Part shown: positions 1 to 12,100 of the stretch, in pieces | Position numbering within the stretch: the stretch's first letter is position 1 | How the letters are laid out: every line of letters starts with the position of its first letter | The notes under the pieces: model-generated | Seen by the model: only the letters and a program-made list of their open reading frames with translations | What the model was told of the DNA's origin: nothing | Database searches by the model: none | Position numbers and translations under genes: made by a program | NCBI GenBank assembly: GCA_021234535.1 | Contig: CM037849.1 | Location: 13,187,526 to 13,251,525, forward strand | Length of the DNA stretch: 64,000 nt | From: Stichopus chloronotus | Taxonomy: Eukaryota; Echinodermata; Holothuroidea; Aspidochirotida; Stichopodidae | Direction: 5' to 3'

Positions 1-29
1 TAGACACTATGTGCTATATTTTTCTGCAG

Positions 30-151
30 AATTGCCAAGACAATACGGAAGGTGCACAGTGCCAGAAATGCAGATCTGGTTACCATGGCAATGGAACAAA
101 CGGCGACACATGTGAAATGTGTGCTTGTCCAAGGGCAGAAGAAAACCAGAA
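30..151 (+). CDS. LAMA: Laminin alpha exon 1 of window (LE module)
   Basis: The exon follows a TTTCTGCAG acceptor and ends before GTAAGA. It begins [14 protein letters not shown], the classic laminin EGF pattern, followed by GYHG. Phase 0 in, phase 2 out. Confidence 0.92.
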
Positions 152-3100
152 GTAAGAGATTCACTTAAAGCCATATCATTTCTTCACCCTCGGAGGGGAC
201 GAAATAGTTTTGAACAAATTGATTTGCTATTTCTTTGTTAATCACTTTTTGAAATGGTTTTGTAGTCAAACCATAATGATGAGCAGATGTTAAACAATCG
301 TTGTGGTAATTCTCACGAAAATCTGAATATCACAACTTTCGAACAAAGTATCCAACAGCTTCTGTGAAGGTTACATCTCTGCTCGTGTTTGTTCGGCATG
401 CATGTATGAGCACTTTTAAATGCAAAGTGGTGGCTTTTGGCCCCAAAAGGTTTGATAGGGCTTTTCAGGTTGGATGAAAATGTTGATTCGCAACTACTGC
501 GAGGCTTACACGGAAGTGAATCACAACTGAGCTTCTATGGGTTGCGAATTGCGATGTGAACTTGGGTATTTTGTCCTTTGCCTTTGACCAAGGAAATTGT
601 CATCAGTATATGAAGCACAACAAACATAGCTTACTGTATGGAAGGGTAAGGGAAATGCAAAGGCATGTGGGGTACCTGCTGGAGGTCATTTTCAAATGTG
701 CGTGTGTCATAGCAGCGATTCATTGCACATTCTACAATTCTTTTGCAAGAAAGTTTTTAGGAATAAAAAGACATTTCTATTTAGATTTTTAAAGGACACA
801 AATTCCACATATCCACCTGCTCATGTGTGCGTCACCCGTTTTTGTCCGCTTACATCGTGGACGAGCAGCAGTTGAAAATGGGCCATTTTTTAAGCTGCAG
901 TGGGTCAATCGTTTCAGACACGGTAACCAAAACCCTTTCATCTTTTTCACAGCTTTGCAGAGACTTGCGAATACACCATCACTGATGACCTCATCTGTAA
1001 TTGCATCGAGGGCCACATCGGACAGTATTGTGAAAGGTGAGTATCCCGTTTGCAGACCTTTGTACAGTTATTGCAACAAACCTTTCAGTTGTGGATATCA
1101 TAGTGTCCGTCATTAATTTATGTCAAAGGCAGAGAATATGACGTCGCACGTGACACAAGAATTCCCCATTCAGTAGCTGACTTTTTCATTGACGTCTGTT
1201 CTTGTCGGTGACGTTGGAAACGAGGAATTGATATTCTTACTGAGTGAACTCTCTGACCTAACCGTTTCCCCTGTCTGCACTGCCGCATGTAACTTTTCCT
1301 TTCCAGTGTCTTGGTTTGTCGAGTTTGTCTTTGGTCATGCTAGATTCAGCCAGGATTAAATTATTAGAGTTTTCTTTACCTCTGTACGTTGCTGCAGTCG
1401 TGTGATGGATGAAAGTTATCGTCACATCAAAGGTGCACCAGAGCAGTTAATGATGGTGGGCATAGGCATGAGCTTTTCTTCCAACGAGAAACCACTTTAT
1501 AACAAACGCCCTCATTAGATAGCAGTGACGGCTTTCGATGTCGAGTTGTTTGTCCACTGTACGTATATGTACGGTGTATATGCACATTTTAAAAGCAGCT
1601 GTCTAGACTTTCTTATCAATCTGAAATTGACCAACAGATGAGAAAAGGTTTCAACTTAATTTTTTCAGGCGTGTGTGCGCAACCGTCATTAAAAATAAAC
1701 TAACGAACCTGAAGTGCAGTTGTTTGTCTAACATATATGTGACAAAGTGTTTCACCATTCTTTCCTTCACAGGTGTGGAGAAGGTTACTACGGCGATCCG
1801 TCCAGACCCTATGGATTTTGCAGGCGGTGTGACTGCTCCGGCAACACCGACACCAGCCTCCCCGGTCCAGAATGTGATTCCCTCTACGGCAACTGCCTGA
1901 AGTGTCACTCGGACACCACCGGCGAAAACTGCGAACACTGCGCTGATTGGTACTATGGAGATGCGAAGTACCTCAAGAACTGCCAAAGTATGATTTTGTT
2001 CAAAATAATTACATTAAATGGAAGTATTATCTGGTGATTGTCAAAGAATAGTGTCATATGATATTAAATGTATCCCTGCAGTGTTATAAGTCAGGGTTTA
2101 TTGCAATAAGTTTTAGATCCTCCTAAACATTTGTTCATGAAGTTATCAAAGTGGAATTGTTCACCCCCACCCTCCCGTCCCCATGTAACTCCTCCTTCTC
2201 TCCCAACTTGCTTGGTATTTGAAGTTAGACCAAACAAAAAGTTACACTGGCTCAAAAATTGGCCAAATTGTGGCTCAGGTCATTCTGAAATTCATCACTT
2301 TTCATGAAAGTTGGTCCCCCCCCATCATTGTTTTGTGTCCATGTCGGTGAATTGACAGATGTTCTCTGTGAGGCGTGACTTACTTGGTACCTTTTAACTC
2401 TCCTTTCTGTCTCATTGTTCATATTAGCCTGTGACTGCGACAGATTGGGCTCAGAATCCTGCAACCGAACCACCGGGGAGTGCCACTGTAAACCTAACGT
2501 GGTCGGAGAACGCTGCGACCAGTGCGCTGTGAGTATCGACTAAGTGACGAGGGCTTGTCGTTTTGACACGTCTTTTATTTTGTTTTTGTTGTTGTCATTG
2601 TAACTATGCACTGGCTCCCATGAGGGTTTAGTCCCTCATCAAAACAGTTCCAAAAAGGGAAAAAATGTTTGTCAGAAAAGTAGCAATTAATTAATCGGTT
2701 CATTTTGTAGAACTTACTTAATTGGTGGATCTGCGGAGGACTTGTCTCAGGAAGTGCCCCATGAAGCATCGTCATCCATAACTGCGATATTACAACAACT
2801 TTGTTCCTCATCACTGTTTTACAGTAGTATGATAGCATCACAGTGCGAATGCATCCGGAATTACGTAACCCTCCCTAGAAAGCAGAAATCAATTTAACTC
2901 AATTTGCAGAAAAAATGTCATCCTCTAGCAAGGGATCTACGGAAGGGTTCTGTCACCAGTGGTGCACAGACAGAAACCGTCGATGGTCGCACCGAATTTC
3001 CGCTCACTGTATGCGTAACCGTAGCCACAAGAGTGTGATGAGGGCAGACACCATGAGTCCACAGAGTGACATCTCTGTTTTATCGAGACTGGTCCCATCA

Positions 3101-6100
3101 AATGGCTAGCTCTTGGTACTTCTTTGCTGTTCATATGCTTTTGATGAATCATGAAGATGGCAGATAGCTGTTAGTTAGATATCTGTCATTTTCGACTCTT
3201 TTTATGTGATGCTGGTGGTTGTTACTTCCGGAGAGGGTTTTCGGCAGTTCCTCGTGGGTGTGATCGGGTTTCGGGGAGCCGATGGTGTGTGACCCATGTA
3301 CCGATGATTGCGATTATAGGTGGTCGATATAACACTGTGTCGTTGAGATAAGATATTTCTAACATTAATTAAAAATACGTGTGCAATTTCAATACTTTTC
3401 CCACACGATGTCCCTTTTCAGGCATTCCACTACGACTTTGAGAGCGGCAATGGCTGCACCGCCTGCGGCTGCGCGGTTGCGTCGGTGAGCTTCCAGTGCG
3501 ACCTTGTTACGGGGGTCTGTGACTGCCAGAACGGTGTCGAGGGAGATAAATGTGACAAGTGCACTGATGGATTCTTTGGCTACACTCAGTTTGGCTGTGA
3601 CTGTAAGTATGGGTCGTCTTTTTGCCTTTTAAGGGAAACAGGGTGTTTACAATCCATCAATGTGCTATACAAAGAAAATACTCTCAACCAGTATTAAACC
3701 ATTCAGCCTCATCAACAAACATCGGCAAAGCTCCGTCTCCTCCAAACATTGTGCATAAGGTGGGTAACGTCACCTGCATCATTTGAAGTTTGAAAGTTCT
3801 GGTGAACAAACTATTCTTGAGCAACAAATAACTGCATTTCTATCCGTGAGAAACTTATTTCTCGAAAGAAGACATTGTACTTCCTTATTTTGAAGAATCC
3901 AACATTCTTTGCCCACAGATATTGGTTTTGAAAATATTTTTGGGCGTTTGTTTTCCTAATAAACAAACTCCCCGTTTCCCTTTAAATTGCCAAGTGTGTA
4001 CTGACGTGGAGGAGCAGTCAACTTCCTTGCAAACATATCGTGACTTTCCCCGATAGCTATATGATGATGAACCTTGTGTCTGTTTTCATAACAAATTAAA
4101 AACTGTGTAGAATCTGGCAACTACCATATCACAAAGTTGAAGGTTCTCCTTTGGTCAAATTGGGGTTTCCCTGTCAATGTGTCACATAGTGACATAATTT
4201 GAGATTGAGGTTCAGTCATCAGAGTAAAATTGAAACATGGGTGACATGGTACCTCTAGTGTAGGAAAAATAACCTTGGTAGGTGAAAAAGAAGCGGAGTA
4301 CTATAAATTGCTTACTGCCCTGAGCATGCACCCTCCTTAAGCAAGAAAACCACTGTGTGGGTTTACAGATCTTCAAATATTTTGTTGAGATTATTCCTGA
4401 AACACCCAGCCGTGAAACACATTGTCACTTGTATACATTGCACCACGTTTATCTATTTGTTGTACACAATCAGCAGATGCTTGAACGGATCGTCCTGCAT
4501 GTTCGAAGATCTTTGCATCTTAAAGGGGCAATCAGGGTTTGACTGAGAAAATTCACATTTAGTTGATTTTTCTTTCTGAATTGATTGTTCACCGAAATAT
4601 AGAGATGTTGGGGAGGTGTTTGAAGGTAGAAGAAACGGTAATTATTGTGTTAATTACTTTTGCATAAGAACTCTTAATATTTGTCGGGTACAAAAAATAA
4701 ACGTTCAAGTGCAAGAAAAGACAGCTTCCTCTATGCGATGACCAATCACAGTGTTAGACTGAGATGACGTTATATGAATAAACATAACCGTATGTTTACG
4801 TTTCCCATACTGTTCGTGCATTGCGCAATGCTAAGTAAACAAGAGTTTAGTTATAGTTCATGATACGTACAGCACACGTAGGCTACGTATGAAACTGTTC
4901 AGCCACACCTCCTCATACCTTGAAAAGGTGATAGTATTGAATATTTGTACATGATTCAATGAATATGGATGTTACAGACTTTCGGACTTCTTCACCGATT
5001 TTTTGCGAATTTGACTCGATTCTCGACTAATTGTCCACATGTTTTGAGATAATACTGATCATGTTTGTTAGTTATAAGTCATTGTACGATACCGGTGGGG
5101 AATTGTAATGAAATGAATTGTGAAAATAAACCCTGACTTTCCCTTTAAGTGGTAATTGTAGGCATTCCAGAAGCTGCCACGTAGTTTGTATTTTATACCT
5201 TCCATTCATAGCGTGCAGATGTCCACCGAAACTGAGGTGTGATCCAGAAAACGGCGAGTGCATCTGTCCCCCCGGTGCCACGGGACCACTCTGCGATCAG
5301 TGCGAAGACAGGTTTGTCCTCACCGATGAGGGTTGTCTCCGTAAGTTCTAGCGTCTTCATGTTTTCAAAAATCGTTTTTATCTGTGACTCGTACCCGTGG
5401 TGGGTACCCTGGTATACGATGTAAATGTCGAAACCTGTCATTTAAAGCGGGTCATCGTTATGTTTAAGGAGAGTCATGTGAATAAAGTAGACATCAGAGC
5501 TACAGGGTTGGTTTATGCACTTTCATTTCATGTAATTTGTTTTGTGTCCCTCTTTGATGTAAAATTTGTGGAAAATCAAAAATGATATGAAAATGAATTT
5601 TTTGGAGTATGTGATGAAATGATAGTTTTCCTTTTGTTTCAGGTAAACCTGATACCTATTACTTGTTGAATCAACTCTTCTAATACCCTGTATCAGATAT
5701 GACAGATACATCTGTTACTGACCTAAAGGAGGGTTGTTGGTAATTTTAGAACTAGGTAATAAATGTTGTGTCAGTATCTGGCCTAATGGGTTGAGAAAGT
5801 CTCTCTGTGACTGCACGGTCTTTACTCAAGTGAACCAGACAGGAGAGTGTGACTCAGCTAAAAGCTGGTATCCATAGTAACAGACAGGCTGAATTGACCT
5901 CAAAAGGATGTATCTGCTGGGTAAAATGGCAACCTGAAGATACTAAGCCATTCAAGAGGAAATCAGCTAAAATTTCCCTTTTAATTGTTTGGCTCAAGTT
6001 GGTTTTTGATAAATCTTTCTGTTACCTTCCTTTGAATTTCCTGACAGCAGTGAATGTCCTGTGAAAAATTTTTTTCCACGACCTCTCCCTCTCAGTATAG

Positions 6101-9100
6101 TTCTTTCATCCTTCCTTGTGACAGTTTTCTTAACTGGCACTTTTTCCTCAGTCAGCTTGGGAATCTGTCTGCTGTAATTTTTTTCCCCCCTCCTTGGAAT
6201 GATTCACATATTACACATCACCAGGGAGATCTCCGTTTTGATCCACAATTTCCCACCTTTTTTTTCGGTCCAGCGTGCGACGACTGCGTCCACGAGCTGT
6301 TGGACATTCTAGACGAGATGGACTTCACCATGAACTCCAACAACTCTTACGAGTTCAACGTCTCCGTCAGGCACGAACCAGGTCGAGAGGTTGCAGGAGG
6401 TCAACCAAACCATGCACGTTGTCAAGGTAGGGCGGATCATCGTAAGTGATTTTTGAAACGCTGCTGGTTTCTCTCCTCGTAAATGAAGACGCAAATTCAA
6501 ACAAGTTCAGTCCACCCGATCCGTAACGCGATATCGTGCATTCGAATAAACTTTGAGACAGGAATCCCCTAACCTCTCTTCTCAGTCTCTCTCTCTTTAA
6601 CCTTATCTTGTGACTTGATGTCAGGTCTGATAATCATGCTTTGAGAGTAGAATGCAAAACCTTGCAAACAGAACGAAGAGAATTTGGTGCGCAAATTCTC
6701 TGTCCTATTCCGTTAGCATTTGGTATTGCCATATCTTTTTACACTTTTCTTTTGCGATTTCAATTCCTAACATGGTCACACTAGCATCAAAACGTACGTC
6801 CGACCGACTCGTATTTGAAAACTTTTTTATGCACACAAAGAAGTGCATCAAAATATGGAAGCAGTATCTTCCTAGCAAGAGAAGGATTCCACGTGGCTAG
6901 AAGTGTGGAAACAAAGATCTGATTCCTGTGCTGGTCTTGTATAAAAGAAAGTAGTCGTAAAAACAGCGTGGCATTCCTTTGCACCTGTAAACATCAATGC
7001 GCTCCATCTCCACAGTACTGGACATGCAAGTCGGACGCATTTTCTTTCGACAGTACCCAGACAGGACCGTTCATTTGTTGGTGACATTTTTTGTTTTGTT
7101 TTTTGTGTTGTTTCTGTTACGTCTCCAGAACAAGACAGGAGTGTATGAACTCAATAATCAAAACATGGGCAGGAAGCTGATGAACTCGACGGAAGATCTG
7201 GACGCACTGAAGGATCTTGCTCGCAAGATCCTAAAACAGGTGAGAGACAAAAGCTAGCTTTGTCCAGAAGTTGCAGAGGCAAACCCGCATTAAAATTCCT
7301 TGGAATTGTGTTTCTGTGTGTTATACTTTTTGAGATATGGCATTTCAGAGTTTCATGAAAATGCAGATATGATGATGTGGAGTGTCACACAGTATTGGTA
7401 TTTCTTTGGTTAGACCTATATTAATTATCTCTTAATTACTGTGTTTCACATCCATAAGTGATATCAATATTTGAAAAGAAGAAAATACATGCTTCCAAAA
7501 CAAAACCCTCTTGTTATGTAAAATTCTCAATTGTTTTTGAAATAGAGGTTGAGTAAACGAAAGCTAAGGTAAGACATATCATGCCGATCCTTCTCCCTGA
7601 TGTCATAACTTGTCATACCTTGCCAGCATCTTTGTATGATGCCGGCTTAAGACAGGAATATGCATGTAAAATTGGATGGATTTTGATGGAATGTGTGGCT
7701 TTTTTTCAACATTTTCAGTGATTTATACACCCAATATTCCAAAATGTCATTTTCATGTCACGCAGAACCTGTTATAAGAACCCACATGCTCTTGTTTTGC
7801 AGAGAGTCATGTTCGATGTGAGTTGGATTTTTAGCACAATATGCGACAATAGCTTAATCTCCGAACTGTCCATAATGGGAGAATTCATGGAATCCTTACT
7901 AATAATCATTTAAAGTGGTATTAAGTTCTGTTAATCAAGTTTAAGCATCAGATTCTAGGAGAGAACACGTGTGAGTATGTGTCTACCTCTTTTTGTGATG
8001 TTTGAAGCCGCAGTAAGACTCCGCATCTAACGAGATGATGCTGTAGGTGGCTACTTCAGACAGATGTTCTTTGAATTCCACTCTTCGCAGTGTAGATGCA
8101 ACTTTAACAGAGACACCAATGAAACATGCTTTCAAGTGACTTCTTCTTATCCTACCTTTTGGAACCTTCCTTCTACTTTTCTCCCGCTTTCTTACTTTCT
8201 CTCACTTTTTTTTGACTTGCCATATCTCAGAAGAAAAAAATAACAATTGCATATTATGTTCTTGCAATTGCACATTATTGTCAGTTATAACCAGGGGCAG
8301 ATTTAAGTCAAGTTTGTGAGTGTTGAAAAATTGACAAGTGCCATGACATGTCACCAGCACAGGCAGTAGGTGATGACATAAACTACTCCTGTAAAGTAGA
8401 ATAAGACCTCCTTTTTGATTCCTTGCCGTAGGCAGGGGAATCTATGCAGTCCTGATGTCGTGTGTGGGTATGTATGGGTGTGTGTATGTGAAAGATGGAG
8501 GAAGCAAAAATATTGCGGAGGAATCATAACTTAGGGTCAACTTACCAGTGTGTTAAAAGCTACTTGCAACAAGGAAGAAATTATCCTGGTGGTTTACGAA
8601 GAATTTTTTAGCGTTGGAATTACCTAAGGCAGAAATTTCACCATACGATGGAGACCCAAGAACATTCTGGTCCTTTATGAAGAATTTTGAGGTAAATATG
8701 GCAGACAAGCTGAGTTCAGATGAGATAAGGTTGAGTTATTTGATTCAACTAACAACAGGCAAGACTAGAAGCAGCATTGATTACTTGTGTGTTTCTTGGA
8801 GCTCAGAGATAATGTTGACTGATTTCATACCGTACTCATACTGTACTTGATGTGTGGGTTGTATGGCCTGGGTAGGTTATCCCTATTGCTTTTGGTGGAC
8901 ATCAAATGTCGCAGTCAGTTTAGGTCACCAAAATAAAGGTCATTTTGGGTGAAAGGCTTGTGGTGTATCAAGAAAAATAACTGCAGTTGATCTTATACTT
9001 GTCATTTGAATAATTTATGTTTGTTGTAATATAACCATGTAGCAAGGAATCACAAAGCCTTTTGGCTTTCTGGTTGATTCCTTGCTGTAGGCAGGGGAAT

Positions 9101-12100
9101 CTATGCAGTCCTGATGTCGTGTGTGAGTGTGTATGCGTGTGTGTATGTGTGTGTGTGTGACAGGTTGCTCGTAAACACTCTATCTCAAGAAGGGTAACTC
9201 TGAGTAATTTCATTTTTGGCATGTAGGTTGCCCATATTGAGTAGATGATCCCTATTGTTTTTGGTGTCCAAATCTTGCATATTAATGAGGTTATGGGGTA
9301 AAACATAAAAAATTTTAAAACTGCCATAGTTCCTTATCCGTGGGTCAGATTTGTTTTAAACTTGATAAGGTTGTCTGTTATTAACAGGTTCATGACCCTG
9401 TGAAATTTAATGCTTATCAGTAGAGAGGAAGGGATAATTTTTCACTATAAAACAATAATAATAGCCTAAACACCATTATTGTGGTTATTATAAACTACCG
9501 TACAAATGCATATGGGTCTACATTGTGCAATTTCAGTTTTTGATTCTGTCGCACACAGTTAACTCAATGGGACTGCTCCCTACAGTACTGCATTTGTAAC
9601 TAAGTGAGTAACTTCTAGTGTGGGGCCTCCATAAGTTGTCCAGAGAGATAGTCTTGGTATGGGGGGTCAGTGGGGTCAGATAGATAAGGTGGCATGCATT
9701 GGAATGTTAATGGTTTTATAAAAAAAAATGAGGAAAATAAAATACCATCTTTTCTGTCATTTATTTGGATAATATCAATATCCAGAGGGACAGCTGGTAG
9801 CAGAACAAGGTTTCTTAACAATCAAATTGGAGTGCTTGCAATCATATTTCACAATGTCGGAAAGGATGGGGAAGCAAAAATATTGAGGAGGAATCATAAC
9901 TTAGGGCCAACTTATGAGGACTTTGAGTGTGTGAAAAGCTACTTGTAACAAGGAAGAAATTATCGCAGAGTCGATAAAGGAAAATTTGCAAAAGGCAGAG
10001 CGCCAATTTGAGGCAATGGAAGAGGTTCATGCTGATCTGGCTGGGTTGTTGCCTGATGAAGCATTTGAGCAAGCAGAAAGCTGGATGTTGGAATGCCAAA
10101 AGCATTATACTGAGGGGAGGGAGGAAGCACTGAAAAAGTTGAAGGAGGAAATTGAGTTTCAAATTAGCGTTGGAATTACCTAAGGCAGAAATTTCACCAT
10201 ACGATGGAGACCCAAGAACATTCTGGTCCTTTATGAAGAATTTTGAGGTAAATATGGCAGACAAGCTGAGTTCAGATGAGGTAAGGTTGAGTTATTTGAT
10301 TCAACTAACAACAGGCAAGACTAGAAGCAGCATTGATTACTTGTGTGTTTCTTGGAGCTCAGAGATAATGTTGACTGACGTCATACTCATTACTGTACTT
10401 GATGTGTGGGTTGTATGGCCTGGGTAGGTGATCCCTATTGCTTTTGGTGGACGTCAAATGTCACGGTAATTCTAGGTCACCAAAAAAAAGGTCATTTTGG
10501 GTGAAAGGCTTGTGGTGTATCAAGAAAAATAACTACAGTTGATCTTATACTTGTCATGTGAATAATTCATGTTTGTTGTAATATAACCATGTAGCAAGGA
10601 ATCACAAAGCCCTCTGGCTTTCTGGTTTCTGACTGCTATAGTGCTGACCTATCTGATAGTTGGTATTTGTGAAAACTGCTCCTGTAAGCCTGAATAAGAG
10701 CTGCTTGTGTGATAACTTTTGATCTACATAATCCTAATTTTGTCCTATTTTTACTTAGGATTATCATCCAACTATTTTGCCCCCATCCTCTTGAACACCT
10801 GCTTTTTGTTTCCATCAGAAAACAAGAAAAAGAAGGGCAAGATGGAAAAAGACAACGTTTCTATGCTTGCTTTATTTTTGTATGCATGTTAAGCATTTTG
10901 TATTGGAAATATGATGTCAAAGGATATATTTTTCATTTCTAAACCATAGATGTATTTTTTATTTCTAAACTGAAAACCATTAACTCTTCTTTCGTCAGGG
11001 AAGCAAAACAGACATGAACGCAAGAGAAATGGCGGAAACCGCCAATGCCACCCTCGACGCCGCCAGGGCGGTAGCGGACAAGCTGAGGGAGACCATGGAA
11101 TTCATTCAAGGTAATTTGATGTCCAATGGATTGTGTTTTGTTTCCTACCTAAGATGGATAAAATCACTGATATGATAAAAAAAAGACTTCTTATGATGAG
11201 GCTGGATATAAGATATACCACATCTTTCTTTTGTTTTAAGTGCAGTATGCAAAACAGGATCTTTAGTGGCTTTGTTTCACAACGGTATTTTTTGCACCAA
11301 ATTAGAAAAACAGGCCGAAATAGTTGCAGATAACAAACTACTTCAGATTGGAGAAGTGAAGGGATTTATTTTATGAGAACCTATTAGCTTTTCTTGACTT
11401 GTCCAGATATTCATATCCTTCTAAGGTAGTGGTTCAACAGTGGTCAGTAAACAAAGGTCTGCCTGAGCTAGACCAGATGGTGTTTGGCAGGGAAAATCGC
11501 TCTTTAAACCTTCATTCATGAACAGGAAAGAATCAATGTTTTAACCAAAAGTGGAACAAAATCACATTATCCTTACCCAACCACTCGGAATGGCTATGAT
11601 GGTCATGTTGAAGATTGATTTTGGAAATTTTTCAAAACTTTGTATGCACTTCTAGCACATTTTATACCAACAACATGTGGTGTTGTAACGACCTCTGGTG
11701 GCATTGACCAAACTTCTTTTTTTTTATTATCTTCATTTATTTTGTCATCTTTTGATATGGAACAACCTTAAAACAGGCCTGGAAATAAGAAGGGTAGGAA
11801 GGCTTCTTTGATAAGTGCAGAATAAACCAACTTGTTGAGATGTAGGTGTAAGGTTGGCGACAAAGTGGGGAAGTCCAGGGGTGTCTTCGATTATTAGCCT
11901 GGTCCTTTCTTGCTGTTCTTCGATGGCTGCTTTGACAGCGTTAGAGTTTTTGAGCCGATGTGAGCCTTTCTGAGTCAATGTAATTTCTGGACAAATGCAA
12001 TACTTCAATTCTTTGATGACAGCGCAAGCCAATCTCAAGCCCACTGGCAGCAACGAAAGTCTCAACATCGCCGACATGCTCGCCCAGGCTAGAGGGATCC

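Noticed and set aside
961..1036. Alternative acceptor for laminin exon 2 at 959-960
   Set aside because: It would remove 8 nt and put the exon out of phase with exon 1; the acceptor at 951-952 gives a continuous LE module.
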